A stretch of DNA of 32,068 bases. Origin: Gammaproteobacteria bacterium (GTDB taxonomy: Bacteria > Pseudomonadota > Gammaproteobacteria > Pseudomonadales > Pseudomonadaceae). The notes under the pieces are model-generated. The model searched no databases and was not told the origin of the DNA. It saw nothing but the letters and a program-made list of their open reading frames with translations. Shown one piece after another: positions 17,431-26,256 of this stretch; the stretch's first letter is position 1; each line of letters starts with the position of its first letter. Location: assembly GCA_012800475.1 (NCBI GenBank), contig JAAZJF010000213.1, positions 1 to 32,068 of the forward strand, read 5' to 3'. The position numbers were made by a program, and so were the translations under genes.

Positions 17431-17854
17431 ATTTAAGCCGAACCCGCAGGCGGCGATGGCTGTCCTGCGGCATGCTATCAAAAGCAATTAAAGCGCTGCG
17501 ATAAAACCATTGATGCGCGTAGCGATAACGCAATAACACCAGCGCTGGAAGCGCCATACTGTCAGCCCGCAACTGCACAGCCCGCCAACCATGCTGAGCG
17601 CTCCACAACTGCCAGCCTTGTGCAGTATGTTTTAAACCACCCTGCAAGTGAGGCGTATGCAAAATACAGATACGCCGCCACTGCCTATACAAATGCGCAG
17701 CTAAATACAGTAGAACCAGCAATTTCAAGGGCGCAGCAATAGCGGCAAGACTCACAGCTACAGCAGCGAGCAAGAACACAGCCATCACTGTCTGTGACAG
17801 CCTGAGAGAAGGCTGCCAAAAACAGCTAAAGTGCTCTCTACTTAGGCTTGGCAT
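17399..17854 (-). CDS. ygfX: YgfX (CptA-like) inner-membrane protein
   Basis: A 151-residue protein with two closely spaced transmembrane segments (about 20-56, [19 protein letters not shown] then [14 protein letters not shown]), followed by a soluble C-terminal part ending in basic residues. It matches the YgfX family partnered with SdhE. In E. coli YgfX was described as a toxin-like inhibitor of FtsZ/MreB assembly, though its pairing with SdhE as a toxin-antitoxin system is disputed. The gene starts 17 bases inside the 3' end of sdhE, so they are coupled, and it ends 32 bases inside the 3' end of nadB on the other strand. Sequence conservation in this family is low; context carries much of the call. 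Confidence 0.82.
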   Translation of the reverse strand: MPSLSREHFSCFWQPSLRLSQTVMAVFLLAAVAVSLAAIAAPLKLLVLLYLAAHLYRQWRRICILHTPHLQGGLKHTAQGWQLWSAQHGWRAVQLRADSMALPALVLLRYRYAHQWFYRSALIAFDSMPQDSHRRLRVRLKFSRQRWQAVK

Positions 17855-18092
17855 GATCTAAAATCAAGCCAACAATGCGTTTTAAATCGGCACTATCAGG
17901 CTCAGCACGCAACATACACCAGCCGAAAATATCCTGGTCTTCACAATCCAACAGCATGCGATACCTTTCACGGTCTGCATCATCAAGCTTTAAGTACTGT
18001 TCCTCCACAAACGGCACAAGCAACTGATCCAACTCCCACATGCCTCTGCGACTGTGCCAATAGAGACGTTTCACTTCAACTTCAATAGACAT
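17838..18092 (-). CDS. sdhE: FAD assembly factor SdhE
   Basis: An 84-residue cytoplasmic protein that promotes covalent FAD attachment to succinate dehydrogenase (SdhA) and fumarate reductase. The conserved RGMWELD motif (residues about 15-21; RGxxE is the flavinylation motif) and the [27 protein letters not shown]-type helices, which I cite here only in part, are diagnostic. DIFGWCM also fits the family. I choose the ATG at 18092, since the longer frame begins with a TTG and GGAG is spaced 7 bases from this ATG. ygfX overlaps its 3' end by 17 bases. The divergent neighbour is ygfZ, the arrangement seen in many gammaproteobacteria. Confidence 0.95.
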   Translation of the reverse strand: MSIEVEVKRLYWHSRRGMWELDQLLVPFVEEQYLKLDDADRERYRMLLDCEDQDIFGWCMLRAEPDSADLKRIVGLILDHAKPK

Positions 18093-18212
18093 GACGCACT
18101 CCAATTATTCGTAGACTTAGTATAAGACAGATTTAACAAAGTGGCATACGCTGACAAGAGACTATTAGCACTCTATGATAGACACATGCATTATTTAACA
18201 AGCGAGGCGCTC

Positions 18213-19154
18213 ATGACCGGTTGTGCAAGTTTCACCCCTTTAACCCACGAAGGCGTATTTGCCGTACGTGGACCCGATGCAAAAGCTTTTTTACAGGGCC
18301 AAATAACCTGCAACCTTGCCTACGTCAGCGATGAACGCAGCAGTCTGGGTGCTCGCTGCACACCTAAAGGGCGCATGTTATCAAGTTTTCGTGTGCTTTT
18401 AGAAAATGACGGCTATTTATTAGCCATGGATACACAGGTTTTAGACGTACAACTGGCTGAGATGCAAAAGTATGCAGTGTTTTCCAAGTCCAAGCTGAGC
18501 AACGACAGCGCTCTGTGGAGTCGTTTTGGCCTGTACCAAGGTGATGCAGCATTGACAGCCCTAGGGATTGATTTACCCCAAGAGGTCAACAGCACAGTAC
18601 ACAGCAATCAGATGATCGCGGTCCGTGTCTCTGAGCTTTTAACCGAACTTTGGGTGAGTGCTGACGAGGGCCCATGCCTGCATAAACGTCTGCTCAACCT
18701 ACTGCCAGAAGCACCACTCAATACTTGGCTGCTTGGGCAAATACGCAGTGGCATCGGCCATGTTTCCATGCAAACGCGTGAGCAATTTATTCCACAGATG
18801 CTTAACTTGCCAGCCCTGGATGCCGTCAGCTTTAAAAAAGGCTGCTACACAGGTCAGGAAATTGTCGCGCGCATGCAATACTTAGGCAAACTCAAGCGCC
18901 ATATGTATCGTTTCCAACTGGCTGTGTCTGAGGTTCCGGCTACTGGCACGCCCCTGCTCTCTCCTGTGCACTCAAGCGCTGTGGGTGAAGTGGTCAGTGC
19001 CGCACGCAGTGAGTATGGAGTTGAGTTGTTAGCCACAGCACTGGATGAAGCTGTAGGTGACGGCCGTATTTATTTAGACGGTCATGAAGCACAGGTCCTA
19101 GAGCAATTGGAGCTGCCGTATCTGCTGGATACCGAACGTGAGATTTTACGTTAA
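18213..19154 (+). CDS. ygfZ: Folate-binding protein YgfZ (iron-sulfur cluster maintenance)
   Basis: A 313-residue protein of the GcvT-like fold that binds tetrahydrofolate and supports repair or assembly of certain iron-sulfur enzymes, including the tRNA-thiolating MiaB. The diagnostic KGCYTGQE motif with its conserved cysteine is at about residues 209-216, preceded by LPALDAVSF. The N-terminal VRGPDAKAFLQGQITCNL also fits. I choose the ATG at 18213, which has GAGG spaced 5 bases away and begins just before the conserved FTPLTHEGV segment; the frame is open upstream to a GTG at 18141 but that extension does not look like family sequence. It diverges from sdhE across 120 bases. Confidence 0.93.
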   Translation: MTGCASFTPLTHEGVFAVRGPDAKAFLQGQITCNLAYVSDERSSLGARCTPKGRMLSSFRVLLENDGYLLAMDTQVLDVQLAEMQKYAVFSKSKLSNDSALWSRFGLYQGDAALTALGIDLPQEVNSTVHSNQMIAVRVSELLTELWVSADEGPCLHKRLLNLLPEAPLNTWLLGQIRSGIGHVSMQTREQFIPQMLNLPALDAVSFKKGCYTGQEIVARMQYLGKLKRHMYRFQLAVSEVPATGTPLLSPVHSSAVGEVVSAARSEYGVELLATALDEAVGDGRIYLDGHEAQVLEQLELPYLLDTEREILR

Positions 19155-19340
19155 GTACTCGCTGCATCGTGCTCACTTATTCACTTTAAACCAAGGTGAC
19201 TGAGTGGGCAGACTTGTTCTAACATGAGAATGACATGGCACACCGATGTGCCGCACGTTTGCCACGCTTTAACACAACCTGCACCTTAAGCAATCAAACA
19301 CCAACCCTTATGATCAAGCACACATCAACGGACGCTAACC

Positions 19341-19646
19341 ATGCCTACTGTACTGCAGATTGATTTTCCATTTGACGGCCCTTTTGACGAAGAGATGCAC
19401 CACGCGATGCACGCTTTGGCTGAGTCTATTATTGAAGAGCCTGGGCTGATCTGGAAAATTTGGACTGAAAACCCACACACTAAAGAAGCCGGCGGTATCT
19501 ACTTGTTCAGTGATCAGGCCAGCGCGCAGGCTTATCTTGACATGCACAGCGCACGCCTGACAGCCAGCGGCGTACAAGGTATTCGCGCTAAACTGTTTGA
19601 GGCCAATCAACCCCTAAGCCAGATCTGTAAAGGACCACTGCAATGA
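19341..19646 (+). CDS. YdhR-like putative monooxygenase (dimeric alpha-beta barrel)
   Basis: A 101-residue protein matching the YdhR family: MPTVLQIDFPFDGPF at the start, a central GLIWKIWTENP, then EAGGIYLFSD and a C-terminal half ending QICKGPLQ. YdhR has a ferredoxin-like fold resembling small cofactor-free monooxygenases such as ActVA-Orf6; its substrate is not known. The ATG at 19341 is the first in frame. Its last four bases overlap the start of the next gene as ATGA, so the HNH protein is translationally coupled to it. The 186 bases upstream hold no gene or clear promoter. Family call is firm, function is not. Confidence 0.85.
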   Translation: MPTVLQIDFPFDGPFDEEMHHAMHALAESIIEEPGLIWKIWTENPHTKEAGGIYLFSDQASAQAYLDMHSARLTASGVQGIRAKLFEANQPLSQICKGPLQ

Positions 19647-19996
19647 CCACCAGTAAGCTGGACAAAATCCTCGCCCAATCCTACCAAGAACGTGAAAGCG
19701 GTTACCGCCACAAAGCCCTCAAGATGTACCCGCATTTTTGTGGCCGTTGCAGCCGTGAGTTTAGCGGTAAAGGGCTGAGTGAACTGACAGTGCACCACCG
19801 CGATCACAATCACGACAATAACCCTGCTGATGGTTCAAACTGGGAGTTATTGTGTTTGTATTGCCACGATAATGAACATCAACGCCAAGTGGATATGCAT
19901 TACCAAAAAGAAGAGCGCGCAGGGCAAAAAGGCCCACAACAAACCTTTAAAGGTTTAGCAGGCTTAGCTGATCTTATGAAGAAAAATGACGCCTGA
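19643..19996 (+). CDS. yajD: YajD-like HNH-domain protein
   Basis: A 117-residue protein with the HNH nuclease core. CGRCSREF (residues about 33-40) gives the first zinc-binding Cys pair, LTVHHRDHNHDNN the central His, and WELLCLYCHDNEH the second Cys pair and last His. It follows E. coli YajD closely over the first ~80 residues and diverges in the C-terminal tail (QKGPQQTFKGLAGLADLMKK). YajD has no well-established physiological role; HNH proteins cut or nick nucleic acids. It overlaps the YdhR-like gene by ATGA and ends before a strong hairpin, so the two form a bicistronic unit. Confidence 0.88.
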   Translation: MTTSKLDKILAQSYQERESGYRHKALKMYPHFCGRCSREFSGKGLSELTVHHRDHNHDNNPADGSNWELLCLYCHDNEHQRQVDMHYQKEERAGQKGPQQTFKGLAGLADLMKKNDA

Positions 19997-20009
19997 CACA
20001 ACTGTTGCT

Positions 20010-20042
20010 GCACGCTGTGTGTTCATCCCATACACAGCGTGC
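20010..20042. terminator. Hairpin between yajD and ycgN
   Basis: Perfect 11-bp inverted repeat GCACGCTGTGT / ACACAGCGTGC with an 11-base loop, lying between the convergent stops of yajD (19996) and ycgN (20062). T-runs are absent on both sides, so it may act bidirectionally but weakly. Confidence 0.6.
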
Positions 20043-20061
20043 TGTACTGCTCGAGCACACC

Positions 20062-20511
20062 TTAGCTCGATCTGAAAATCAAATGCTTTTCCCAGTCCTC
20101 ATCGGCCACATCCTCTTCGCTGACCATACGGCCTAAGCGGGAAATGTGTTCTGTATGCACCGCATCTGTATTACCACAGACTAGATGATGCCACACAAAC
20201 AAATCCTTACCTTCGCTGACTAAGCGATAGGCACAGGTGTTTGGCAGCCACTTAAACGACTCCGCCTGATCGGCTGTGAGCTGAATGCAATCAGCCACAT
20301 AACGCTTACGATCAGGGTAATTACTGCAGCGGGCGGTATCCAAATCCAATAATTTACAGGCAATATTGGTGTAATACACGGCGCCATCATCTTCATCTTC
20401 TAGCTTTTGCAAACAGCATAAACCGCAGCCATCACAGAGTGACTCCCACTCTTCCTGATCCAACTCTGCGAGGGTTTTGCGTTTCCAAAAGGGTTCAACA
20501 ATTGCGGCCAT
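20062..20511 (-). CDS. ycgN: YcgN-family cysteine-cluster protein (UPF0260)
   Basis: A 149-residue cytoplasmic protein of the UPF0260/YcgN family. The N-terminal [19 protein letters not shown] is characteristic and leads into the cysteine cluster [11 protein letters not shown] (residues about 27-37). More cysteines follow in [24 protein letters not shown] and NTCAYRL, a set likely to bind zinc or an iron-sulfur cluster (CxxCxxCC type). Biochemical function is unknown. The ATG at 20511 fits the family start. The gene is followed by a hairpin shared with yajD, and upstream 44 bases separate it from a small exported-protein gene on the same strand. Confidence 0.92.
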   Translation of the reverse strand: MAAIVEPFWKRKTLAELDQEEWESLCDGCGLCCLQKLEDEDDGAVYYTNIACKLLDLDTARCSNYPDRKRYVADCIQLTADQAESFKWLPNTCAYRLVSEGKDLFVWHHLVCGNTDAVHTEHISRLGRMVSEEDVADEDWEKHLIFRSS

Positions 20512-20555
20512 TCTTTACTCTACCTATGCTGACGCTCTGTTCAGCGGATATAAAA

Positions 20556-20870
20556 TTAATTGTGTTTACACTCAACATTGACACGCATTTTAATCACGGT
20601 GGTACTAAAACGAGCGGTTAAATGAGCCGTTTCACCTGCCGCTAAACGGGCTTTACGGGTGCGCGGACTTTCGGGTCCATTGCGAAAACGCACCTTACAT
20701 ACAGCCGGCTGTTGTCCGTAATTAGTGAGTGAAACTGAAGCGGTATTATGACCTAAATCCAAGGTCTGCACAGCAATTTGCGCTCCATTGAGTTGTTCTT
20801 CAACCGTAAATGGAAAAGCAAAAACTGCCATAGGGCACAGCAACGACAGCACAACTAGATACTTTTTCAT
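20556..20870 (-). CDS. Small exported protein of unknown function
   Basis: A 104-residue protein with a clear signal peptide (MKKYLVVLSLLCPMAVFA, cut before FPFTV) and a beta-rich mature part of about 85 residues. It has two cysteines (in AVCKVRF and VECKHN) that could form a disulfide, and a basic stretch RNGPESPRTRKARL. Pseudomonas genomes encode similar short secreted proteins, some carrying an apparently wrong '3-phosphoglycerate kinase' label; I recall the family only loosely. I choose the ATG at 20870, giving a natural MKK signal peptide, over a longer frame from 20888. It lies upstream of ycgN on the same strand and may be co-transcribed with it. No function is assigned. Confidence 0.75.
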   Translation of the reverse strand: MKKYLVVLSLLCPMAVFAFPFTVEEQLNGAQIAVQTLDLGHNTASVSLTNYGQQPAVCKVRFRNGPESPRTRKARLAAGETAHLTARFSTTVIKMRVNVECKHN

Positions 20871-21081
20871 GGCTCTCTCACATATCAATCGTACTAATTA
20901 GTGTAACGCATCACTGCGCACAACAGGGCTCGCCATCTATACCGCACAGAAAAAATACTTTATTTGCCAGTAACAGCCATCTATCATCAGTTTAAGTATT
21001 TTATTGATTCAGTCACCGCAACACATCAACGCGCTATTGGCTGGCCTCTCTCCTTTTCCAACACAGTAATCAAACTCTCTT

Positions 21082-22425
21082 ATGGATACATTCAATACAG
21101 TCGTCACGGCGATTAATGACCGCGTATGGGGCACGCCGATGCTGGTCGCTATTTTAGGCAGTGGCTTGTTTTTAATGCTGGCATTGAAGTTTATGCCGGT
21201 GCGCAATATCAAGCGCGGCTTTTTAGAAATTTGGAATGGCCGTGCTAAAGGCGATGCAAGCAAGGGACAAATCAGCCCTTTTGCTGCCTTAATGACCACC
21301 CTCGCGGCAACGGTCGGCACAGGTAACATTGCCGGCGTGGCCACAGCCATTGTGTTGGGCGGACCGGGCGCGTTATTTTGGATGTGGTGCACGGCTTTAG
21401 TGGGCATGGCGACGAAATACTGTGAAGTGGTCTTAGCCGTCCATTTTCGTGAAAAAAACAGCAAGAATCATTTTGTTGGTGGCCCCATGTATGCCATTAA
21501 AAATGGCCTCGGTCGCCGCTGGGCATGGCTGGGCGCGTGCTTTGCTGTATTTGGCGGCTTAGCCAGCTTTGGCATTGGTAATATGGTGCAGGTCAACAGC
21601 ATGGCCGAAGCGCTCGCGGTCTCCTTTGCTATCCCTGCTTGGGTCAGCGGATTGTGCCTGATGGTATTGGTGGGGCTGGTGATTTTAGGTGGTATTCAAC
21701 GTATTGGCGCAGTGGCACAAACCCTTGTGCCTTTTATGTGCGTGGCCTATGTGCTGGCGACCCTGTTTATTTTGATCACGCACTACCAAGCTATTCCTGA
21801 CGCCCTACTCCTAATTATCGATTCAGCCTTTAATGGTCACGCAGCCGTTGGCGGCTTTGCGGGTGCAGCGATGATTGCCGCACTGCGCTTTGGTGTGGCG
21901 CGCGGCGTGTTTTCCAATGAAGCAGGTTTGGGTAGCGCCGGTATCGCACAAGCAGCAGGCACCAGTGATGATCCTGTGGTATCCGGTTTGATTGGTATGA
22001 TGGGCACATTTATTGACACGCTGATCGTATGCACCATGACGGGACTGGCTATTATTTGCTCGGGTGTTTGGAGCAATGGCTTAAGTGGGGCAGCACTATC
22101 ATCTGCAGCCTTTGAGTCTGCCATGCCCGGTGTGGGTCATTATTTGCTTACCACAGCTTTAGTAGTCTTTGCTTTCACCACCATACTGGGCTGGAGCTAT
22201 TATGGTGAGCGCTGCTGGGAGTTTTTATTTGGCGCGCGCGCCATTTTACCTTACCGCTTAATCTGGGTGGCTGTTGTACCACTCGGGGCCATGACCCAAT
22301 TGAATACCGTGTGGCTGCTGGCCGATACACTCAATGGTTTGATGGCCTTACCCAACCTTGTATCACTGCTGATATTAAGCCCCGTAGTGATTAAGCTGAC
22401 ACAAGCTCACTTTGCACAGCGTTAA
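21082..22425 (+). CDS. Alanine/glycine:cation symporter (AGCS family)
   Basis: A 447-residue inner-membrane transporter with about 10-11 hydrophobic segments. It imports alanine or glycine with sodium or protons. Family signatures are TLAATVGTGNIAGVATAIVL (residues about 73-92), GGPGALFWMW, the FVGGPMYAI loop, and FSNEAGLGSAGIAQAAGTS near 277-295. The ATG at 21082 matches the usual N-terminus, although the ribosome site is weak. It is a single gene: upstream lie 211 bases with only an AT-rich 9-bp inverted repeat (20952-20960 with 20994-21002), and its stop overlaps that of the convergent motY gene by 4 bases. Exact substrate is not decided by sequence. Confidence 0.93.
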   Translation: MDTFNTVVTAINDRVWGTPMLVAILGSGLFLMLALKFMPVRNIKRGFLEIWNGRAKGDASKGQISPFAALMTTLAATVGTGNIAGVATAIVLGGPGALFWMWCTALVGMATKYCEVVLAVHFREKNSKNHFVGGPMYAIKNGLGRRWAWLGACFAVFGGLASFGIGNMVQVNSMAEALAVSFAIPAWVSGLCLMVLVGLVILGGIQRIGAVAQTLVPFMCVAYVLATLFILITHYQAIPDALLLIIDSAFNGHAAVGGFAGAAMIAALRFGVARGVFSNEAGLGSAGIAQAAGTSDDPVVSGLIGMMGTFIDTLIVCTMTGLAIICSGVWSNGLSGAALSSAAFESAMPGVGHYLLTTALVVFAFTTILGWSYYGERCWEFLFGARAILPYRLIWVAVVPLGAMTQLNTVWLLADTLNGLMALPNLVSLLILSPVVIKLTQAHFAQR

Positions 22426-23309
22426 TTTGCTGCGTCACTTAATGCACTGTAGACAGCGTCTGGCACACGCGACAGTACAATATTGACTCGGCGATTCAGT
22501 GCGCGATTGGCTGCAGTATTATTGGGTTTAATGGGGTAGCGCTCTCCGTGAAAGCGCACAACGATCTGCTCCTCAGGGATACCTTGATCAAGAAAGTATT
22601 GCTGGACCGTCAGTGCGCGCTGTCTGGAAATTTCACGATTGGTTAAGCGATTACCCCAACTGTCAGAATGCCCATCGACTTCAATCTTATTAACACTTGG
22701 GTCCTCTTTCAGATAATCCACAATGGCCTTTAAACGCCCTAATGCAGATTCACTGAGCACCATATTGGTATCCACAAAGGCAATGCGTGTTTGCTTGAGT
22801 TGATCAAAATTATAAGGCAGCAAACCGGCTGTACATTCTAAATAGCGCTGGTAAGCATCGGAAAATCGAGCCGGCATAATCCGCACTTCCAAGCGGTCAC
22901 CTTGCTGGGTGCGATGACGGATCAAAGGTCCGCGCCCTTCAAGCAAGCCACTTAATAAGCGCCCGGCCTGCAATGGCGAGGTATACAACGCATCACTGCT
23001 AACCGGCACCAAGACAATACCTAAATTAATATCACCTTGCCCAGCGCGCCACGGGGCAGCCGCGGCCAATAAAGTCGCCGAGCCACGACTCAGCCAAGCC
23101 TCTTGCGCTTGCAGCCGAAAAGTTGGCCCTTCACCCGCACGGCGCACAAACTCACCTTGGCCAAAGCCTTTCACCGGCTGCGCCAAGCGGCATTCAAAGC
23201 GATCACCTTCCACACTCCACTCGACATGCTCCAAGGGTGTTTGAAAGGTTAAAGCCAATGCAGGTCTTACCAGTAAGCCTACTAAAATCAAAAATACAGC
23301 TAAGCGCAT
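22422..23309 (-). CDS. motY: MotY-like flagellar stator-associated OmpA-family protein
   Basis: A 295-residue exported protein: a signal peptide (ending PALA, residue about 19), an N-terminal domain (LTFQTPLEHVEWSVEGDRFEC and on) that associates with the flagellar basal body in MotY, and a C-terminal OmpA-like peptidoglycan-binding domain (about 170-285) with VDGHSDSWGNRLTNREISRQRA and the NRRVNIV end. MotY forms the T-ring that anchors MotA/B or PomA/B-type stators. No other flagellar gene is in the window; the motY / pyrC-rnt neighbourhood matches P. aeruginosa (PA3526-PA3528), which supports orthology. It diverges from pyrC and ends 4 bases inside the symporter gene. A generic OmpA-family role is the alternative. 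Confidence 0.88.
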   Translation of the reverse strand: MRLAVFLILVGLLVRPALALTFQTPLEHVEWSVEGDRFECRLAQPVKGFGQGEFVRRAGEGPTFRLQAQEAWLSRGSATLLAAAAPWRAGQGDINLGIVLVPVSSDALYTSPLQAGRLLSGLLEGRGPLIRHRTQQGDRLEVRIMPARFSDAYQRYLECTAGLLPYNFDQLKQTRIAFVDTNMVLSESALGRLKAIVDYLKEDPSVNKIEVDGHSDSWGNRLTNREISRQRALTVQQYFLDQGIPEEQIVVRFHGERYPIKPNNTAANRALNRRVNIVLSRVPDAVYSALSDAAN

Positions 23310-23443
23310 TGCGCTCTCCCGTCACCAAAATGCTCAACTATGTTATCGGTCAGACTGAAGAAAACTTTAAAGCAGATGCCCACACCACGCTTTTACGGTA
23401 GCATTCCCTCTATTAAAGATAAATTGACCGACTGGAAGCCTTC

Positions 23444-24490
23444 ATGATTGACCGCCTGACCTTGCTGCGCCCCGACGATTGGCATATTCATTTACGTGAT
23501 GGTGCAGTATTGCCGCACACCGTTGCCGATGCCGCACGTACTTTTGCGCGCGCTATTATTATGCCGAACTTAGTACCGCCTGTACGCAATACAGCCCAAG
23601 CCGATCAATACCGTGAGCGTATTTTAAACGCACGTCCTGCGCAGAGTACTTTTGAGCCTTTAATGGTGCTCTACCTGACTGACCAAACCTCAGCGCAAGA
23701 TATCAAAGAGGCCCAAGCCAGCGGCTTTGTACACGCAGCTAAGCTCTACCCAGCGGGTGCCACCACCAACTCTGACTCAGGTGTGACTGCACTCCAAGCA
23801 TTGTATCCAGCTCTAGAAGCCATGAGTGAAGTGGGCATGCCCTTACTGATTCACGGTGAAGTGACGCACAGCGATGTGGATATTTTTGACCGTGAAAAGC
23901 GTTTTATTGATGACCAACTCGTTGGCCTAGTAAACCGCTTTCCCGACCTGAAAGTCGTTTTAGAGCACATCACCACCGCGGATGCAGCACAGTTTGTCAG
24001 CGCCGCCAGTGATAAAGTGGCCGCGACCATCACGGCGCACCACTTGTTGTATAACCGCAATCATATGCTGGCTGGCGGTATTCGCCCGCACTTTTACTGC
24101 TTGCCTATTTTAAAGCGCAACACGCACCAAGAAGCTCTGCTTGATGCAGCGACCAGTGGCAATGCTAAGTTTTTCTTAGGCACCGACTCAGCGCCTCACG
24201 CGCAAAATGCTAAAGAAATAGCTTGTGGCTGTGCCGGCTGCTACACCGCCTACGCAGCCATTGAGTTGTATGCTGAAGCTTTTGAGCAGCGCAATGCTTT
24301 AGATAAGCTGGAAGGTTTTGCCAGCCACTTTGGCGCAGATTTTTATGGTTTAGATCGCAACCAAGATACCATTACTTTAGTGCGCGAGCCTTGGACTGTT
24401 CCAGATTCCTTTAACTATGGCGAGCAACAACTGGTACCTCTACGTGCTGGCGAAACATTAAACTGGCGCGTATTAGGAGCCCAAGCATGA
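23444..24490 (+). CDS. pyrC: Dihydroorotase (class II, E. coli PyrC type)
   Basis: A 348-residue zinc enzyme that cyclises N-carbamoyl-aspartate to dihydroorotate, the third step of pyrimidine synthesis. Zinc ligands His14 and His16 are in DWHIHLRDG, the carboxylated Lys100 in [11 protein letters not shown], His137 in LIHGEV, His175 in LEHIT, and the catalytic Asp248 in FLGTDSAPH. Length equals the family norm. GGAAG precedes the ATG at 23444. The rnt gene starts in its last four bases (ATGA), so the two are coupled, as in Pseudomonas. A divergent promoter region of 134 bases separates it from motY. Confidence 0.97.
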   Translation: MIDRLTLLRPDDWHIHLRDGAVLPHTVADAARTFARAIIMPNLVPPVRNTAQADQYRERILNARPAQSTFEPLMVLYLTDQTSAQDIKEAQASGFVHAAKLYPAGATTNSDSGVTALQALYPALEAMSEVGMPLLIHGEVTHSDVDIFDREKRFIDDQLVGLVNRFPDLKVVLEHITTADAAQFVSAASDKVAATITAHHLLYNRNHMLAGGIRPHFYCLPILKRNTHQEALLDAATSGNAKFFLGTDSAPHAQNAKEIACGCAGCYTAYAAIELYAEAFEQRNALDKLEGFASHFGADFYGLDRNQDTITLVREPWTVPDSFNYGEQQLVPLRAGETLNWRVLGAQA

Positions 24491-25191
24491 GCCACGATAT
24501 CCCTGATTACGAATTCGAAGATTACGTTAATAAAGAAGCCAGCAACGGTCACGACAAACACAGCGGCGGATTAAAATCAGCCATGGCACGCCGTTTTCGT
24601 GGCTACTTACCTGTGGTCATTGACGTGGAAACCGGTGGTTTTAACTGCGCGACAGACGCGCTTTTAGAAATTGCTGCTGTGATTCCTGCCATGGACGATG
24701 AAGGCCTGCTGTACGCAGAGCACACCTTATTTTTCCGTGTTAAACCTTTTGAAGGCGCCAATATTGAGCAAGCTGCGCTCGATTTTACCGGTATTAAACT
24801 CGATCACCCATTGCGCATGGCAGTGACTGAAGATCATGCCTTGGGAGAAGTCTTCAAAAGCGTGCGCAAATCTTTGAAAGCTGCAGGCTGCAAGCGTGCG
24901 ATTTTGGTGGGGCACAACAGTCACTTTGACTTAGGTTTTCTCAACGCCGCTGTTGAGCGTTGCGGTATTAAACGCAATCCTTTCCATCCCTTCTCAAGCT
25001 TTGATACCGCCACGCTCGGCGGTTTAGCCTATGGGCAAACAGTGCTTGCTAAAGCCTGTGAAGCTGCTGAAATCAGCTTTGATACACGTGAAGCTCATAA
25101 CGCTCGCTACGATACTGAAAAAACAGCTGAGCTGTTTTGTGGCATCGTCAATCGCTGGAAAGAAATGGGCGGTTGGGATGAGTTTGAGTAA
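24487..25191 (+). CDS. rnt: Ribonuclease T
   Basis: A 234-residue DEDDh 3'-5' exoribonuclease that trims the CCA ends of tRNA and the 3' ends of 5S and 23S rRNA. The catalytic acids are Asp46 and Glu48 (VIDVETGG), Asp148 ([10 protein letters not shown]), His204 and Asp209 ([13 protein letters not shown]). The core matches E. coli RNase T; the N-terminal ~35 residues ([16 protein letters not shown] region) are longer and polar. The start overlaps the pyrC stop by 4 bases. It ends before a terminator-like hairpin and faces ppsR. Confidence 0.97.
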   Translation: MSHDIPDYEFEDYVNKEASNGHDKHSGGLKSAMARRFRGYLPVVIDVETGGFNCATDALLEIAAVIPAMDDEGLLYAEHTLFFRVKPFEGANIEQAALDFTGIKLDHPLRMAVTEDHALGEVFKSVRKSLKAAGCKRAILVGHNSHFDLGFLNAAVERCGIKRNPFHPFSSFDTATLGGLAYGQTVLAKACEAAEISFDTREAHNARYDTEKTAELFCGIVNRWKEMGGWDEFE

Positions 25192-25220
25192 AGCAACACC
25201 TCAACTCTAGAACCAAAGAT

Positions 25221-25257
25221 AACAGGCGCCGCACACTCTGCGTGTATAGCGCCTGTT
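25221..25257. terminator. Bidirectional hairpin between rnt and ppsR
   Basis: Perfect 9-bp outer stem AACAGGCGC / GCGCCTGTT (25221-25229 with 25249-25257), with ACAC/GTGT pairing possible inside the loop. It lies between the convergent stops of rnt (25191) and ppsR (25287) and probably serves both. Confidence 0.6.
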
Positions 25258-25286
25258 GCTGAACAGCCTATTACAGATGAAAGCTG

Positions 25287-26105
25287 TTACTTAAAGCGAC
25301 GCTCAATACCCTTCTCAACCAAGATCTTTGCTGAAATCTCTTCAACCGAAAAATGCGTGGTATTAATAAAGTTAATATTATCGCGCTTAAACAAGCCTTC
25401 CACTTCACGCACTTCAAACTCGCACTGTGCATAACTGGCATAACGGCTATTGGGTTTACGCTCATTGCGTATCGCGGCGAGACGATCAGCATCAATGGTT
25501 AAACCAAACAACTTATCTTGATGTTCTTTTAACGACTTGGGCAGCTGCAGGCTTTCCATATCATCTTCAGTCAGCGGATAGTTGGCCGCGCGAATGCCAT
25601 ACTGCATGGCCATATATAAACAGGTCGGTGTTTTTCCGCAACGCGATACGCCCACTAAAATAATATCTGCACTATCGTAATGACGCGTGCGTCCACCGTC
25701 ATCATTATCTAAGGCAAAATGTACCGCCTCAATGCGCTCCATATAATTGGCGCTATGAGTAATAGAGTGCGATTTGCCTACCGAATAGGATGAGCGATCA
25801 TCCAGCTCTTCTTCTAGCGGCGAGAGAAAACTTGAGAATATATCCACTTTAAAAGCATTTGCAGTGGATAAAATATCGCGGATTTCAGTATTCACAATGG
25901 TATCGAAAACGATCGGACGTATGCCCTCACTTTCCGCAACCGTATTAATTTGTTGTACCATTGCATGTGCTTTTTCAACGCTATCAATATAAGGTCGAGT
26001 TAAGCGACGAAAATCGATATTATCGAATTGTGCCAATAGACTTTGTCCAAGCGTTTCGGCAGTGATACCCGTTCCATCAGAAATAAAAAAAGCTGTGCGT
26101 TTCAT
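25287..26105 (-). CDS. ppsR: PEP synthase regulatory protein (bifunctional kinase/pyrophosphorylase, DUF299)
   Basis: A 272-residue enzyme that inactivates PEP synthase by ADP-dependent phosphorylation of a threonine next to the catalytic histidine and reactivates it by phosphate-dependent removal. The N-terminal [13 protein letters not shown]-like segment ([15 protein letters not shown], residues 7-20) and the P-loop [10 protein letters not shown] at 152-161 are diagnostic. The ATG at 26105 is chosen over a TTG at 26114, since [13 protein letters not shown] matches the family start. It diverges from its target ppsA across 151 bases that hold a perfect palindrome and a TATACT -10-like box. 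This pairing is standard in gammaproteobacteria and supports both names. Confidence 0.96.
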   Translation of the reverse strand: MKRTAFFISDGTGITAETLGQSLLAQFDNIDFRRLTRPYIDSVEKAHAMVQQINTVAESEGIRPIVFDTIVNTEIRDILSTANAFKVDIFSSFLSPLEEELDDRSSYSVGKSHSITHSANYMERIEAVHFALDNDDGGRTRHYDSADIILVGVSRCGKTPTCLYMAMQYGIRAANYPLTEDDMESLQLPKSLKEHQDKLFGLTIDADRLAAIRNERKPNSRYASYAQCEFEVREVEGLFKRDNINFINTTHFSVEEISAKILVEKGIERRFK

Positions 26106-26143
26106 AATTGCCAAAAGCCTTAAGTCGTGAACATTTCTCGGTT

Positions 26144-26149
26144 AGTATA
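26144..26149 (-). promoter_or_regulatory. Possible -10 box for ppsR
   Basis: TATACT on the minus strand, 38 bases before the ppsR ATG. No good -35 is visible; the expected -35 position abuts the 17-bp palindrome at 26168-26184, compatible with activator- or repressor-controlled transcription. Confidence 0.35.
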
Positions 26150-26167
26150 GACAAGTTATTGCATCGC

Positions 26168-26184
26168 ATGTTGCCCGGCAACAT
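26168..26184. promoter_or_regulatory. Perfect 17-bp palindrome between ppsR and ppsA, operator-like
   Basis: ATGTTGCC-C-GGCAACAT, an 8-1-8 perfect inverted repeat in the divergent intergenic region. The size and symmetry fit a dimeric helix-turn-helix repressor or activator. I do not recognise it as a Cra/FruR, HexR or PsrA site. On the minus strand it occupies the -35 zone of the possible ppsR promoter; relative to ppsA it is 73 bases before the start. Confidence 0.55.
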
Positions 26185-26244
26185 TGTGACCCATTTTTTC
26201 TAAACCAGGCCAATAGATTGAACTGGCCCTTTCAATATAGACGT

Positions 26245-26250
26245 GGAGAG
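26245..26250 (+). promoter_or_regulatory. Ribosome binding site that fixes the TTG start of ppsA
   Basis: GGAGAG followed by 6 bases and TTG at 26257. There is no ATG nearby in frame, and the protein that begins here aligns with the usual PpsA N-terminus ([11 protein letters not shown]), so this site decides the start. Confidence 0.8.
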
Positions 26251-26256
26251 ATCACC

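Noticed and set aside
17399-18092. ygfX-sdhE as a toxin-antitoxin system
   Set aside because: This pair was described that way in E. coli (CptAB), but SdhE has a well-supported flavinylation role and the genes sit in a conserved housekeeping location, so I do not call a defence or addiction module.
19218-19236. ATGAGAATGACAT upstream of the YdhR-like gene as a Fur box
   Set aside because: Only one half-site (TGAGAAT) is good; the other arm does not pair, unlike the site at 3513-3529.
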